DNA of 64,000 nt from Janthinobacterium psychrotolerans (GCF_001677885.1 NZ_LOCQ01000060.1:124001-188000); one strand, 5' to 3'. Positions 27,530 to 36,411 are shown, numbered from the stretch's first letter. The notes: generated from the sequence alone by a model not told the origin. Numbers and translations are program-made.

Positions 27530-27867
27530 TCAATACCATCCTTTGCGCGCTGGGCCTGTCGTATGCGGGCATGGCCAGCCTGTCGCTGGCGATGGACCGC
27601 CATCACGGCCAGGTATTCGGCCGCGACGCCGCCGTCCACGTGCGGCGCGCGCTGCAACTGGCCGGCGGTGTGCTGCTGGCGCTGGCCCTCTGGCCCTGCG
27701 TGGCCGGCTGGAGCGCGTCGGTCGGGGTGGTCGCCTGGCTGGGTTTTCTATCGGCCGGCGCGCTGGGCGTGGCCCTGTTGCTGCCGTATGCCCCCAGATT
27801 GCTGTTTCGTAGTTCCCTGCTGGCAGCCGTCGCCGCGCTGGCAGGTCTGTTGACCCTGCTGCAGTAA
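27526..27867 (+). CDS. DUF3325-type small membrane protein
   Basis: A 113-residue protein with three to four hydrophobic segments and the conserved SLAMDRHHGQVFG near residue 20-32. It completes the DUF3649-PepSY-DUF3325 set of iron-siderophore loci. Function is not established. Confidence 0.8.
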   Translation: MINTILCALGLSYAGMASLSLAMDRHHGQVFGRDAAVHVRRALQLAGGVLLALALWPCVAGWSASVGVVAWLGFLSAGALGVALLLPYAPRLLFRSSLLAAVAALAGLLTLLQ

Positions 27868-27886
27868 CTTCTTCAAGGACAGACCG

Positions 27887-29092
27887 ATGCACGTTTCACC
27901 GAAGGCGACACCGTTGTATGCTTCCCGCCGCGCGGCCATTGCTGGCGGCGTGGCGCTGCTGGCGCTGGCGGGCGCCGGCGCCCTGTGGGCCACGCGTGGC
28001 CCGGCCACCATTGTCGAGACCACGCCCGTCAAGCGCGGCAGCATCGAGGCGAGCGTGACGGCGATCGGCACCTTGCAGCCGCAAACCTATGTCGACGTGG
28101 GTGCCCAGGTCTCGGGCCAGATCACGCGATTGCACGTGCAGCCGGGCACGGTGGTGGAAAAAGGCCAGCTGCTGGCCGAGATCGATCCCAGCGTGCAGCA
28201 GGCAACGGTGGACGCGGGCCGCGCCGCGCTGGCCGGCTTGAGGGCGCAACTGGCCGACCAGCAGGCGCAGCACCGCCTGGCCGGCCAGCAGCATGTGCGC
28301 CAGCAGCAGATGGCAAAATTCGATTCGACCCCGCTGGCCGAGCTGGAGCTGGCGGTCGCCACCCTGGCTTCGGCCGCCGCCAGGATCGATCACCTGAAAG
28401 CGCAGATAGACCAGACCCAGGCCAGCCTGAAGGCCGATGAAGCGCGCCTGGGCTATACGCGCATCTACGCGCCGATGGCCGGCAGTGTGGTGGGCCTCGA
28501 TGCAAAGGAAGGCCAGACACTCAATGCGACGTACCAGACGCCGAATATTTTGCGCATCGCCGATCTGTCGGCCATGACCGTGTGGACCGAAGTGTCGGAA
28601 GCGGACGTGCGCCGCGTGCGCGCCGGCATGCCGGTGTATTTCACCACGCTCGGTGGCGACCAGCGGCGCTGGAGCGGCAAGGTGCGGCAGGTGCTGCCGG
28701 CGCCGCCGGTGCCGGGCGGCGCCAGCGCCGGCACCGCTCTGGCGCCATCGGCCAGCAAGGTGATCTTGTATACAGTGCTGTTCGACGTCGATAATGCCGA
28801 CGGCGAACTGATGCCGCAGATGACGGCGCAAGTGGCGTTCGTCACGGCGGCGGCCAACAATGTGCTGGCGGTGCCGCTGCCGGCCCTCAAACCGTCGAGC
28901 GCCGAAGGCGCCAGCGCCGGCCAGTTTACGGCCCGCGTGATGGATGGCGACGGCAAGATCGATGTGCGTGAAGTGACGGTGGGCGTGCGCAACCGCCTCA
29001 GCGCCGAAGTAGTGCAAGGCTTGCAGGAGGGCGAACTGCTGGTGACGGGTGAACAGCCGGCCGCCAATGGACCGGGCAGGTTCCAGTTATGA
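27887..29092 (+). CDS. macA: MacA-type periplasmic adaptor
   Basis: A 401-residue membrane-fusion protein. It has one N-terminal membrane segment (about 15-35), a lipoyl half-motif ([24 protein letters not shown]), a coiled hairpin (about 100-180), a beta-barrel and a membrane-proximal domain. It joins a MacB-type ABC transporter to an outer-membrane channel. It follows the iron genes by 20 bases and overlaps macB by 4. Next to siderophore genes such pairs (PvdRT-like) can recycle or secrete siderophores, which is inference here. No outer-membrane channel gene is present. Confidence 0.9.
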   Translation: MHVSPKATPLYASRRAAIAGGVALLALAGAGALWATRGPATIVETTPVKRGSIEASVTAIGTLQPQTYVDVGAQVSGQITRLHVQPGTVVEKGQLLAEIDPSVQQATVDAGRAALAGLRAQLADQQAQHRLAGQQHVRQQQMAKFDSTPLAELELAVATLASAAARIDHLKAQIDQTQASLKADEARLGYTRIYAPMAGSVVGLDAKEGQTLNATYQTPNILRIADLSAMTVWTEVSEADVRRVRAGMPVYFTTLGGDQRRWSGKVRQVLPAPPVPGGASAGTALAPSASKVILYTVLFDVDNADGELMPQMTAQVAFVTAAANNVLAVPLPALKPSSAEGASAGQFTARVMDGDGKIDVREVTVGVRNRLSAEVVQGLQEGELLVTGEQPAANGPGRFQL

Positions 29093-31041
29093 CCGGACCT
29101 TTGATTGAGCTGAACGGCATCCGCAAACGCTATGGCGGCCATGACGGCGCACCGGCCGTCGAGGTGCTGCGCGGCGTGAGCCTGTCGATCGGCGCCGGCG
29201 AATTCGTCGCCATTGTCGGCGCCTCCGGTTCCGGCAAGTCGACCCTGATGCATTTGCTCGGTTGCCTGGACCGGCCCAGCGACGGCAGCTATCATTTCGC
29301 CGGCCAGGACGTGGCCGGCCTGAACGCCGACGAACTGGCCTGGCTGCGGCGCGAAGCGTTCGGCTTCGTATTCCAGGGTTACCACCTGATCGCCACCGAA
29401 TCGGCGCGCGAAAACGTCGAAGTGCCGGCGCTGTACGCGGGCATGCCGGCCACGCGGCGCCACGCGCGTTCGGCGGCGCTGCTGCGGCGCCTGGGTCTGG
29501 CCGAACGGTTTGATCATCGGCCCAGCCAGTTGTCGGGCGGGCAGCAGCAGCGCGTGTCGATCGCGCGCGCGCTGATGAATGGCGGGCGCATTATTTTGGC
29601 CGATGAACCGACCGGCGCCCTCGACAGCGGCAGCGGCGCCGAAGTCATGGCGTTGCTGGGCGAACTGGCCGACGCCGGCCACACCATCATCCTGATTACC
29701 CACGACCGCAAGGTGGCGGCCCAGGCGCGGCGCGTGATCGAGATCCGCGACGGCGAAATCATCGAAGACTCGGGCGCGGTGGACATCCCGGCCACGGCCG
29801 CCGCGCTGGCGCCGCTCGACATGTCGCGCGCGTCGCACGACACCGGGGCGTCGCTCGGCACCGAGTTGCTCGATGCCGTGCGTGCCGCCTGGCGCGTCAT
29901 GTGGATCAACCGCTTTCGCACCGGCCTGACCTTGCTGGGCATCGTGATCGGTGTCGCCTCCGTGATCGTGATGCTGGCCATCGGCCTGGGCACGCGCCAG
30001 CAGGTCATGGCGCAGCTGGGCGCGTTCGGCTCGAACCTGCTGTATATGTCGTCGCGCGGCGAAAGTTCGCGCATTCCGGGGCGCAGCATCACCCTGGGCG
30101 ACCTCGAAGCGTTGAAAGACGTGCCGGGCATCTCGCATGTGCTGCCCAATGTCACCGGCAACAAGGTGATCCGCCATGGCAATATCGACGTGCAGACCTA
30201 TGTGCGCGGCACCGGGCCGGCGCTGCCGCGGATCCAGACCTGGCCGGTGGCCAGGGGCGGCTTCTTTACCGAGCAGGACGAGCGCGAGATGGCGACGGTG
30301 GCCGTGCTGGGCTCGCGCCTGGCCGACAAGCTGATGCCGGATATTGCCAATCCGGTGGGGCAGAGCATCTTGATCGGCAACGTGCCGTTCCAGGTGATCG
30401 GCGTGATGAGCTCCAAGGGCGCGCTGACGGGCGAAAAAAACGAGGACGACGTGCTGCTGCTGCCGTTTTCCACGGCCGGCATCCGCGTCTTCGGCCAGCG
30501 CGAGCCGACCTACACGGTGCTGGCGGCGGCGGACGTCAAGCGCGTGGCGCAAGTGGAGGCGGCGGTCGACGCCGTCCTGTTCGAGCGCCACCGCATCCGC
30601 GACTACGGCATCAGCAACGCCGCCGCCTCGATCGCGGCCGAAGCGAAAACGCAGGACAACATGACCATGATGCTCAGCCTGATCGCCGCCGTTTCGCTGG
30701 TGGTGGGCGGCATCGGCGTGATGAATGTGATGCTGATGACGGTGCGCGAGCGCACGCGCGAAATCGGCATCCGCATGGCCACCGGCGCGCGCCGGCGCGA
30801 TATTTTGCGCCAGTTCCTGACCGAAGCGGTGCTGGTGTCGGTGGTCGGCGGCGTGGCCGGCATCGTGGTTGGCATCGCATTCGCCGGCCTGCTGCTGGTG
30901 TGGGAAGTGCCGGTGATCTTTTCGCTCAGCGCCATCGGCGGCGCTTTTGCCTGCGCCGTGGTGACGGGGCTGGTGTTCGGTTTCATGCCGGCGCGCAAGG
31001 CCTCCGGCCTCGATCCGGTGGTGGCGCTGGCGGGGCAGTAA
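29089..31041 (+). CDS. macB: MacB-type ABC exporter (ATPase fused to permease)
   Basis: A 650-residue protein. The N-terminal ATPase has Walker [10 protein letters not shown] (44-52), signature LSGGQQQR (about 147-154) and Walker [13 protein letters not shown]. After a linker come one membrane helix (about 285), the periplasmic MacB domain and three C-terminal helices with [21 protein letters not shown]. It powers export of peptides, macrolides or siderophores from the periplasm. It forms an operon with the adaptor gene. Confidence 0.93.
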   Translation: MTGPLIELNGIRKRYGGHDGAPAVEVLRGVSLSIGAGEFVAIVGASGSGKSTLMHLLGCLDRPSDGSYHFAGQDVAGLNADELAWLRREAFGFVFQGYHLIATESARENVEVPALYAGMPATRRHARSAALLRRLGLAERFDHRPSQLSGGQQQRVSIARALMNGGRIILADEPTGALDSGSGAEVMALLGELADAGHTIILITHDRKVAAQARRVIEIRDGEIIEDSGAVDIPATAAALAPLDMSRASHDTGASLGTELLDAVRAAWRVMWINRFRTGLTLLGIVIGVASVIVMLAIGLGTRQQVMAQLGAFGSNLLYMSSRGESSRIPGRSITLGDLEALKDVPGISHVLPNVTGNKVIRHGNIDVQTYVRGTGPALPRIQTWPVARGGFFTEQDEREMATVAVLGSRLADKLMPDIANPVGQSILIGNVPFQVIGVMSSKGALTGEKNEDDVLLLPFSTAGIRVFGQREPTYTVLAAADVKRVAQVEAAVDAVLFERHRIRDYGISNAAASIAAEAKTQDNMTMMLSLIAAVSLVVGGIGVMNVMLMTVRERTREIGIRMATGARRRDILRQFLTEAVLVSVVGGVAGIVVGIAFAGLLLVWEVPVIFSLSAIGGAFACAVVTGLVFGFMPARKASGLDPVVALAGQ

Positions 31042-31106
31042 AAAAACTGTTGCTCCAACTCCAACACACGGTACTATCTCTGCATAATAAAAAAGCAGTG
31101 TTTCCT

Positions 31107-31123
31107 TGCCTGCAAGGCAGGCA
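31107..31123. other. Hairpin upstream of the substrate-binding protein gene
   Basis: A perfect 7-base inverted repeat, TGCCTGC and GCAGGCA around AAG, in the 110-base gap between macB and the next gene. It has no T run after it. It may be a weak terminator or an operator. Confidence 0.35.
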
Positions 31124-31152
31124 TTCCCATCACCGTGAGACAGGAGCAGCAG

Positions 31153-32142
31153 ATGCGCCAGTACAGTATCTTGAAAACCACCATCGCCGCCGCCGTCATG
31201 CTGACGTTCAGCATGGGCGCGGCACAGGTACAGGCCCAGGAAGTGGTTCGCCTGGGCAATCTGAAATTTGCCCATTACGGCGCCGTGTCGTATATCAAGG
31301 AAATCGCGCCCAAGTGCGGCATCAAGGTCGAAGAGCATATCTTCGCCAAGGGCCTGGACGTGATGCAGGCGATTATTGCCGGTGAACTGGACGTGGGCGC
31401 GACCGCGTCCGAGGCGGCCATTTCGGGCCGCGCCGGCGGTGCGCCGATCTATGTGGTGGCCGGTTTTGCCAAGGGCGGCGCGCGGCTGGTCGGTGGCACC
31501 GGGCAGAAGATTGCCAGCGTCAAGGACCTGAAAGGCAAGCGCGTGGGCGTGACGCGCGGCGGCATCCAGGAAGTGCTGCTGCTGGCCGAACTGTCGCAGG
31601 CGGGGCTGACGTATTCCGAGAACAAGGGCAAGGATGTGCAGCTGGTGTTCCTTGCCTATGCCGACCTGAACCAGGCCCTGATGGGCAAGAATATCGACGC
31701 CATGATGCAGTCCGAGCCGCAATCGTCGCAGGCGATCAACAAGGGGTTTGGCACCGAAGTGATCAAGCCGTACGATACGCCGATCGGCGAGCCGGTGCGC
31801 ACCATGGTGATGACGGAAAAGTTCTACAAGGAACGCCGTCCGGTGGCCGAGAAATTCATGCGCTGCTTTGTCGAGGCGACCAAGACCTTTATCGACAACC
31901 AGCCGACGGCCGAAAAATACGTGCGCGAAGTGGTGTTCCGCAACCAGATCACCAAGGATGACTTCGACGACGCGATCAGCAATTCGCCGTATTCCTACGA
32001 CATTACGCCCGAACATATCCAGACCACTACCGACGTGATGGTGAAAACGGGCGTGGGCCGCATGAGCAAGCCGCCGGTGGCCAAGGACTGGGTCAAGACC
32101 GATCTGCTCGATCAGGCCAAGAAAAGCCTGAACGTGAAATAA
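31153..32142 (+). CDS. Periplasmic substrate-binding protein, NMT1/SsuA type
   Basis: A 329-residue protein with a signal peptide (cleavage after VQAQ near residue 28) and a type 2 periplasmic binding fold of the NMT1/aliphatic sulfonate/nitrate family (LGNLKFAHYGAVSYIKEIAPKCGIKVEE, LDVMQAIIAGELDVGATASEAA, KDLKGKRVGVTRGGIQEVLL). AGGAGCAGCAG precedes the ATG. No ABC permease or ATPase gene lies nearby, so its transporter must be encoded elsewhere. Ligand unknown. Confidence 0.88.
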   Translation: MRQYSILKTTIAAAVMLTFSMGAAQVQAQEVVRLGNLKFAHYGAVSYIKEIAPKCGIKVEEHIFAKGLDVMQAIIAGELDVGATASEAAISGRAGGAPIYVVAGFAKGGARLVGGTGQKIASVKDLKGKRVGVTRGGIQEVLLLAELSQAGLTYSENKGKDVQLVFLAYADLNQALMGKNIDAMMQSEPQSSQAINKGFGTEVIKPYDTPIGEPVRTMVMTEKFYKERRPVAEKFMRCFVEATKTFIDNQPTAEKYVREVVFRNQITKDDFDDAISNSPYSYDITPEHIQTTTDVMVKTGVGRMSKPPVAKDWVKTDLLDQAKKSLNVK

Positions 32143-32156
32143 CGGCAGGCGCCAAC

Positions 32157-32182
32157 CCGCCGCGCCTTGTCTGGCGCGGCGG
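32157..32182. terminator. Bidirectional hairpin between convergent genes
   Basis: A perfect 10-base stem, CCGCCGCGCC and GGCGCGGCGG around TTGTCT, lies between the substrate-binding protein and hydrolase stop codons. The T run is poor (ACCTTGTTT), so termination strength is uncertain. Confidence 0.65.
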
Positions 32183-32189
32183 ACCTTGT

Positions 32190-32969
32190 TTAACGCATGG
32201 CGGCCGCCGCCAGGATCACCTCGGCCACCTGTTTCGGCTGCGACAGCATCGGCACATGGCTCGTTTGCAGCACGGTGGTGGTGGCCTTGATTTTTTTCGC
32301 AAACGCCTGTTCCAGTTCCGGCGCGATCATGCGGTCCTTGCCGGCCACGATGTAATAGCTGGGCTTGTTCTTCCAGGCGGCCACGGTGGTCTTGTCGGCA
32401 AACGCCTTGCCCTGGATCGGGCCTTGCGTGGCAGCCATCAAACGCGTTTGCGCGGCCGGCAGGTCCTGGGCGAAATTGACGCGCACCGATTCTTCCGGCA
32501 GGTACAGGAAACCGGCGGCGTCCGCCTTCAGGCTGCCGATGCCCGGTGGCGTCGGGTAGTCCTTGCCCAGTTCTCCCGTGGCTTCGCCTTCCGATGGCGC
32601 GAATGCCGCCACATACACCAGCGCCTTGACCTTGTCGCTGGTGCCCGCTTCCGTAATCACCGTGCCGCCCCAGGAGTGGCCGACCAGGATCACGCGGCCG
32701 GTCTGCGCATCGATCACGCGCTGGGCGGCGGCCACATCGTCGGCCAGGGACGTCAGCGGATTTTGCACGGCCACCACTTTCAAGCCCTTGGCCTGCAGCA
32801 GCGGGATCACCTTGTCCCAGCTGGAACCGTCGGCAAAGGCGCCGTGTACCAGCACCACGGTGGTGTCGGCATTCTGCTGTGCTGGCGCGGCCGCATGGAC
32901 GGGAGCGAAGGCGGCGCCGGAGGCGATGGCGGCGGCGATCAGGGAAGCTTTGAAAGGGAGGGACGACAT
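32190..32969 (-). CDS. Exported alpha/beta hydrolase
   Basis: A 259-residue protein with a signal peptide (cleavage after VHA near residue 27) and an alpha/beta hydrolase fold: VVLVHGAFADGSSW oxyanion loop, nucleophile elbow GHSWGG near residue 100, acid in YYIVAGKDRMI and catalytic His in TSHVPMLS. It resembles secreted esterases of the AB hydrolase 6 group. Substrate unknown. It lies downstream of the OhrR-type gene on the same strand, with two palindromes in its promoter region. Confidence 0.88.
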   Translation of the reverse strand: MSSLPFKASLIAAAIASGAAFAPVHAAAPAQQNADTTVVLVHGAFADGSSWDKVIPLLQAKGLKVVAVQNPLTSLADDVAAAQRVIDAQTGRVILVGHSWGGTVITEAGTSDKVKALVYVAAFAPSEGEATGELGKDYPTPPGIGSLKADAAGFLYLPEESVRVNFAQDLPAAQTRLMAATQGPIQGKAFADKTTVAAWKNKPSYYIVAGKDRMIAPELEQAFAKKIKATTTVLQTSHVPMLSQPKQVAEVILAAAAMR

Positions 32970-33004
32970 GGCAGGACTCCTTGAGTTTTATAGCTGGCTA
33001 TTAT

Positions 33005-33016
33005 TTAGCGCGCTAA
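33005..33016. promoter_or_regulatory. Palindrome in the hydrolase promoter, probable regulator site
   Basis: A perfect 12-base palindrome TTAGCGCGCTAA lies about 36 bases before the hydrolase ATG, beside AT-rich promoter-like sequence. It shares the half-site TTAG(C/T)GCGC with the longer palindrome at 33096-33116. Confidence 0.55.
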
Positions 33017-33095
33017 GTATTAATTAAAAAAAGCGATCATTGTTGAGCTTGGCCTCTGGCAGGAGCGCCATCGGGCAGTCAGTGCAATAAGAATA

Positions 33096-33116
33096 GCGCA
33101 CTAATCATTAGTGCGC
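33096..33116. promoter_or_regulatory. Long palindrome between the OhrR-type and hydrolase genes
   Basis: A perfect inverted repeat with 10-base arms, GCGCACTAAT and ATTAGTGCGC, around a single C. It lies between the OhrR-type regulator and the hydrolase that it precedes. Size and symmetry fit a MarR-family operator. Confidence 0.65.
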
Positions 33117-33154
33117 AATATGTTTTTTGATGGATTTTGTTGAGTCTGGCGCCA

Positions 33155-33580
33155 TCAGCCGCCCAGCCTGGCGTTCAGCTTGCGCAAGCCTTCCATCATC
33201 ACCTCGAACTGTGGCGTGATCACGCTGCAGTTGTCGGCAATCGCCTGGTCGATGGCGGTGCTGGCCTGGCGCAGGTCGCGTCCGGCCTGTGTCAAGGTCA
33301 GCACGCGATTGCGTTCGTCGCGCGGATCGCGTGCGCGCAGCAGATAGCCTTCCGCTTCGAGCCGCTTGACCAGCGGCGTGATCGAGCCGGAATCCTGCTG
33401 CAAGCGCCCGGCCAGGTCCTTGATACCGAGGCCTTCCTGGTCCCACAGCACCAGCATGACCAGGTATTGCGGATAGGTCAGGTGCAGGGCCGCCAGCATC
33501 GGTTTGTACAGCTGGGTCATTTTCAGCGAGGTGGCATACAGCTGGAAGCACAATTTATCGTCGAGGCTGGAAGAGGGCAT
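33155..33580 (-). CDS. ohrR: OhrR-type peroxide-sensing MarR repressor
   Basis: A 141-residue MarR-family protein. Cys11 in KLCFQLY, Tyr25 in QLYKP and Tyr36 in LTYPQYL have exactly the spacing of the sensing Cys22, Tyr36 and Tyr47 of Xanthomonas OhrR. Cys118 could be the resolving cysteine of a two-Cys sensor. The winged helix covers residues 45-95 (IKDLAGRLQQDSGSITPLVKRLEAEGYL). OhrR is oxidised by organic hydroperoxides and then leaves DNA. Here no ohr gene is adjacent. The next gene is a secreted hydrolase. Confidence 0.87.
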   Translation of the reverse strand: MPSSSLDDKLCFQLYATSLKMTQLYKPMLAALHLTYPQYLVMLVLWDQEGLGIKDLAGRLQQDSGSITPLVKRLEAEGYLLRARDPRDERNRVLTLTQAGRDLRQASTAIDQAIADNCSVITPQFEVMMEGLRKLNARLGG

Positions 33581-33830
33581 GGCAAGGCAGTCGGAAAGCG
33601 GTGATGGCGCCAGCCTAGCGATAATCGGCACTTTAAGCAATGTCCAGCAATATGCTGCAAGCTTGCCGTGCGGCAGTAAAGTTTCGTGAAATCTTGAGGC
33701 TGGGGCCACCGGTTCAGCCCCAGCCGCGATATCATGGCAGGTTCTTTCGCATTGCGCGCGGCAGCGACCCTGGCAGCCTCGCGTGCCGCTGCGCGATTCG
33801 CGCTGGCCGGCTATGGTGTAAACTTAAAAC

Positions 33831-34634
33831 ATGCAGACCTATTTTTTCTTCCTTGCCGCCCTGGCGTATGCGGTGTGCGCGTTTCTTCCCTCATCGCAAG
33901 GCAGGCTGATCGCCGCGCTGACCGGCGTTGCCTGGCTGTCGCACGCGGCCACCCTGTGGTTCGACCTGATGGCGCCCGGCACCTTGCGCTTCGGTTTTTC
34001 GGCCATGCTGTCGGCCGCGCTGTGGGTGTCGGTGGGCGCCTACTGGATCGAAAACCGCAATTTCAGCCTGGACGGCCTGCGCCGCATGGTCATGCCCTGC
34101 GCCGTGCTGGCGATCGGCCTGGCCTGGGCCTTTCCCGGCAATCAGGTGGTGCTGGAAGGCAAGTCGGCCGTGTTCGGCTGGCATATCACGGTCGCCGTGC
34201 TCGCTTACAGCACCTTGACGATCGCCGCCTTTCACGCCGTGCTGATGGCACTGCAGGAGTCGCGATTGCACACGCGCAGCGAGCGGCGCGGCTTTTTGTC
34301 CGGTGCGCTGGACCAGCTGCCGGCCCTGCTGACGATGGAAAAGCTGCTGTTTCGCATGATCGGCCTGGGTTTTATTTTACTGAGCTTGACCGTGCTGTCG
34401 GGCATCGTGTTTTCTGAACAATTATTTGGCAAGGCCCTGACCTGGGATCACAAGTCGGTATTTACCCTGCTGTCGTGGCTGCTGTTTGCCGTGCTGCTGG
34501 CCGGACGCCGCTTTCGCGGCTGGCGCGGCAAGACGGCGCTGACCTTTACCCTGGCCGGTTTTGCCACCTTGCTGCTGGCCTATGTCGGCAGCCGTTTTGT
34601 ACTGGAAGTGGTTTTGCACCGAGGATATTTATGA
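33831..34634 (+). CDS. CcsA/YpjD-type cytochrome c assembly membrane protein
   Basis: A 267-residue protein with eight membrane segments and histidines typical of the CcsA haem-handling family (GWHITVAVLAYSTLTIAAFHA and LTWDHKSVFTLLSW). YpjD-like members accompany ffh in many proteobacteria. Exact function of this subgroup is not settled. It overlaps the next gene by 4 bp. Confidence 0.88.
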   Translation: MQTYFFFLAALAYAVCAFLPSSQGRLIAALTGVAWLSHAATLWFDLMAPGTLRFGFSAMLSAALWVSVGAYWIENRNFSLDGLRRMVMPCAVLAIGLAWAFPGNQVVLEGKSAVFGWHITVAVLAYSTLTIAAFHAVLMALQESRLHTRSERRGFLSGALDQLPALLTMEKLLFRMIGLGFILLSLTVLSGIVFSEQLFGKALTWDHKSVFTLLSWLLFAVLLAGRRFRGWRGKTALTFTLAGFATLLLAYVGSRFVLEVVLHRGYL

Positions 34635-34885
34635 CCCGTATTTTGTTTTGGCTGGCGCTGGTATTGCTGGTGGTGTTTGCAATCCGCAGCAAGATTCGCA
34701 GCCTGCAACAGCGTCAGCAGCAACGCCAGCAGTCCAATCCCTTCACGCCGCCCGGCCGCGTGGCCGAGCTGCCCGATGCCGAGCTGATGTTGTGCTGCGC
34801 CCACTGCGGCGTGTACTACCCGGCCTCCGAAAACGTGCAGGCCAAGGGCCATGATTACTGCAGCCACGCGCACGCCACACTGTAA
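34631..34885 (+). CDS. PP0621 family protein
   Basis: An 84-residue protein with one N-terminal membrane segment (residues 4-20), a basic glutamine-rich linker and a C-terminal metal-binding type sequence CCAHCGVYYPASENV ending in YCSHAH. This is the small PP0621-type protein that follows ccsA-like genes in Burkholderiales, where pilS-pilR usually come next. Function unknown. Confidence 0.8.
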   Translation: MTRILFWLALVLLVVFAIRSKIRSLQQRQQQRQQSNPFTPPGRVAELPDAELMLCCAHCGVYYPASENVQAKGHDYCSHAHATL

Positions 34886-35019
34886 GCTTTCCGTCCGCCG
34901 CCTTCCTCCTCAATTGCTCTTCCGTATCGTGACGCCGTCGGCCGCCAGGCAGGCGTAGCATCACCGTGACATTGATTACCCATCGTGTCCGATAGCAGTC
35001 CTTCCGGAAAGGATGGCTT

Positions 35020-36078
35020 ATGCCCAGCTCGCGTATCCAGGCCGCCGGCGGCCATGTTGCGCCCGCCGCCAAAGATTCTGTAGCGCAACTGAGCGGCAGT
35101 TCGGCCGCCATGCAGGCGCTGCGCGCGCAGATCGCGCGCATTGCCGCCTCCTGCGCGCCGGTGGCGATCCGCGGCGAGTCGGGCAGCGGCAAGGAACTGG
35201 TGGCGCGCGCCATCCACGCTCAGGGCGCGCGCGCCAGCGGCCCTTTTGTCGCCGTCAATTGCGGCGCCATCCCCGAGGCCCTGATGGAAGCCGAGCTGTT
35301 CGGTTGCCGGCTGGGCGCCTACACGGGCGCATTGCACGAGCGCCAGGGCCTGTTCCAGGCGGCGCATGGCGGCAGCCTGCTGCTCGACGAGGTCGATGAC
35401 TTGCCGCTGGCGATGCAGGTCAAGCTGCTGCGCGCGCTGCAGGAACGCCGCGTGCGCAAACTCGGTGGCAGCGCCGACGAGGCCGTCGACGTGCGCATCC
35501 TGTGCGCCAGCCAGCATGGGCTGGCGCGTGGCGTGGCGGCCGGCACGTTTCGCCAGGATCTGTATTACCGCCTGAATGTGATCGAACTGGCGGTGCCGCC
35601 CTTGCGCGAACGGCTGGGCGATTTGCCAGCCTTGTGCGACGCGATCCTGGCGCGCCTGGCGCCGCGGCAGTGCGTGCGCCTGGCGCCGGCGGTACTGGTG
35701 GCGCTGGCGCGCCATGCTTTTCCCGGCAATGTGCGCGAGCTGGAAAACCTGCTGGAGCGGGCGCTGGCCTTTGCCGATGGCGGCGTGATCACGGCCGAGG
35801 GGCTGGGTTTGCCTGACACCGGCACGGCGCCGGCGCCGGTGACCGTGCTGAACCCCGGCGCGCCGGGCCGCCAGTTGCCACTGCCCGGCATGGCGCAGGT
35901 CGGCGCACCCATCGTGCCCTTGCAGCTGTTCCTGCTGCAAACCGAGCGCGAGATGATCTTGCAGGCGTTGGTGCAAACGCGCTATCACCGCGCGCGGGCG
36001 GCGCGGCAATTGGGCATCAGCGTGCGCCAGTTGCGCTATCGCATGCAAAAACTGCAACTGCGCGAACCGCCGGGCTGA
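35020..36078 (+). CDS. PilR-like sigma-54 activator lacking a receiver domain
   Basis: A 352-residue protein. An AAA+ domain starts almost at the N-terminus (Walker A GESGSGKE 52-59, sigma-54 loop GAYTGA 99-104, LLLDEVDD Walker B region, FPGNVRELENLLERA) and a Fis-type helix-turn-helix ends it (RYHRARAARQLGISVRQLRYRMQKL). The C-terminus reads like PilR, the regulator of type IV pili, and the gene sits where pilS-pilR normally stand after ccsA. The receiver domain of about 120 residues is absent and no histidine kinase gene is present. AAGGATGGCTT precedes the ATG. It may be unregulated, or controlled by another partner. Confidence 0.85.
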   Translation: MPSSRIQAAGGHVAPAAKDSVAQLSGSSAAMQALRAQIARIAASCAPVAIRGESGSGKELVARAIHAQGARASGPFVAVNCGAIPEALMEAELFGCRLGAYTGALHERQGLFQAAHGGSLLLDEVDDLPLAMQVKLLRALQERRVRKLGGSADEAVDVRILCASQHGLARGVAAGTFRQDLYYRLNVIELAVPPLRERLGDLPALCDAILARLAPRQCVRLAPAVLVALARHAFPGNVRELENLLERALAFADGGVITAEGLGLPDTGTAPAPVTVLNPGAPGRQLPLPGMAQVGAPIVPLQLFLLQTEREMILQALVQTRYHRARAARQLGISVRQLRYRMQKLQLREPPG

Positions 36079-36382
36079 ACCGAAAAAGGCGGCCCGGGAC
36101 CGAAGCGGCGCGGTAGATTATAATGCCGACCTTGTTTCGCCAGCCTGGGCTGGAGCGCGGTTCCACTAGTTGCCTTGACGTAAATAATTGCCGGCATAGC
36201 AAGGCCAAACCAGGCTGATATTGATTTGGATTAATATCAGGAACGGGGCGCGCAGCGGCCCGCGCAAGCCTGCGTTAGTGCTTACTACGCGGGTGCCGGG
36301 CCTGTTATCCATGCCCTGAAAAGTCAATCGAATTCGTACGGAAAATCGCAAAAATTAAGCCCGGTGCGGGCGGCAAAAGGTA
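36079..36382. other. Leader region upstream of nrdA, part 1
   Basis: No gene is seen here. A sequence with a perfect TATAAT (36119-36124) and a weak GGGACC at the -35 position 17 bases upstream may be a promoter. Downstream are two hairpins: CCAGCC/GGCTGG (36140-36153) and CTGATATT/AATATCAG (36215-36240). A transcript starting near 36131 could be a small RNA or a very long nrdA leader. Confidence 0.45.
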
Positions 36383-36411
36383 TTGCGCCTGCCTGCGATG
36401 GGTACTACAAT
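36383..36411 (+). promoter_or_regulatory. Probable nrdA promoter overlapped by an NrdR box
   Basis: TTGCGC (36383-36388) and TACAAT (36406-36411) stand 17 bases apart. The first NrdR-type box covers the -10 element, which suits repression. The leader to the nrdA ATG would be about 310 bases. Confidence 0.55.

Noticed and set aside
28465-32016. 1183-codon minus-strand frame opposite macA, macB and the binding protein
   Set aside because: Composition is that of a shadow frame, and the plus-strand genes carry all known motifs.
36305-36313. DnaA box upstream of nrdA
   Set aside because: TTATCCATG differs from TTATCCACA at two bases and stands alone, so it is not enough to call.
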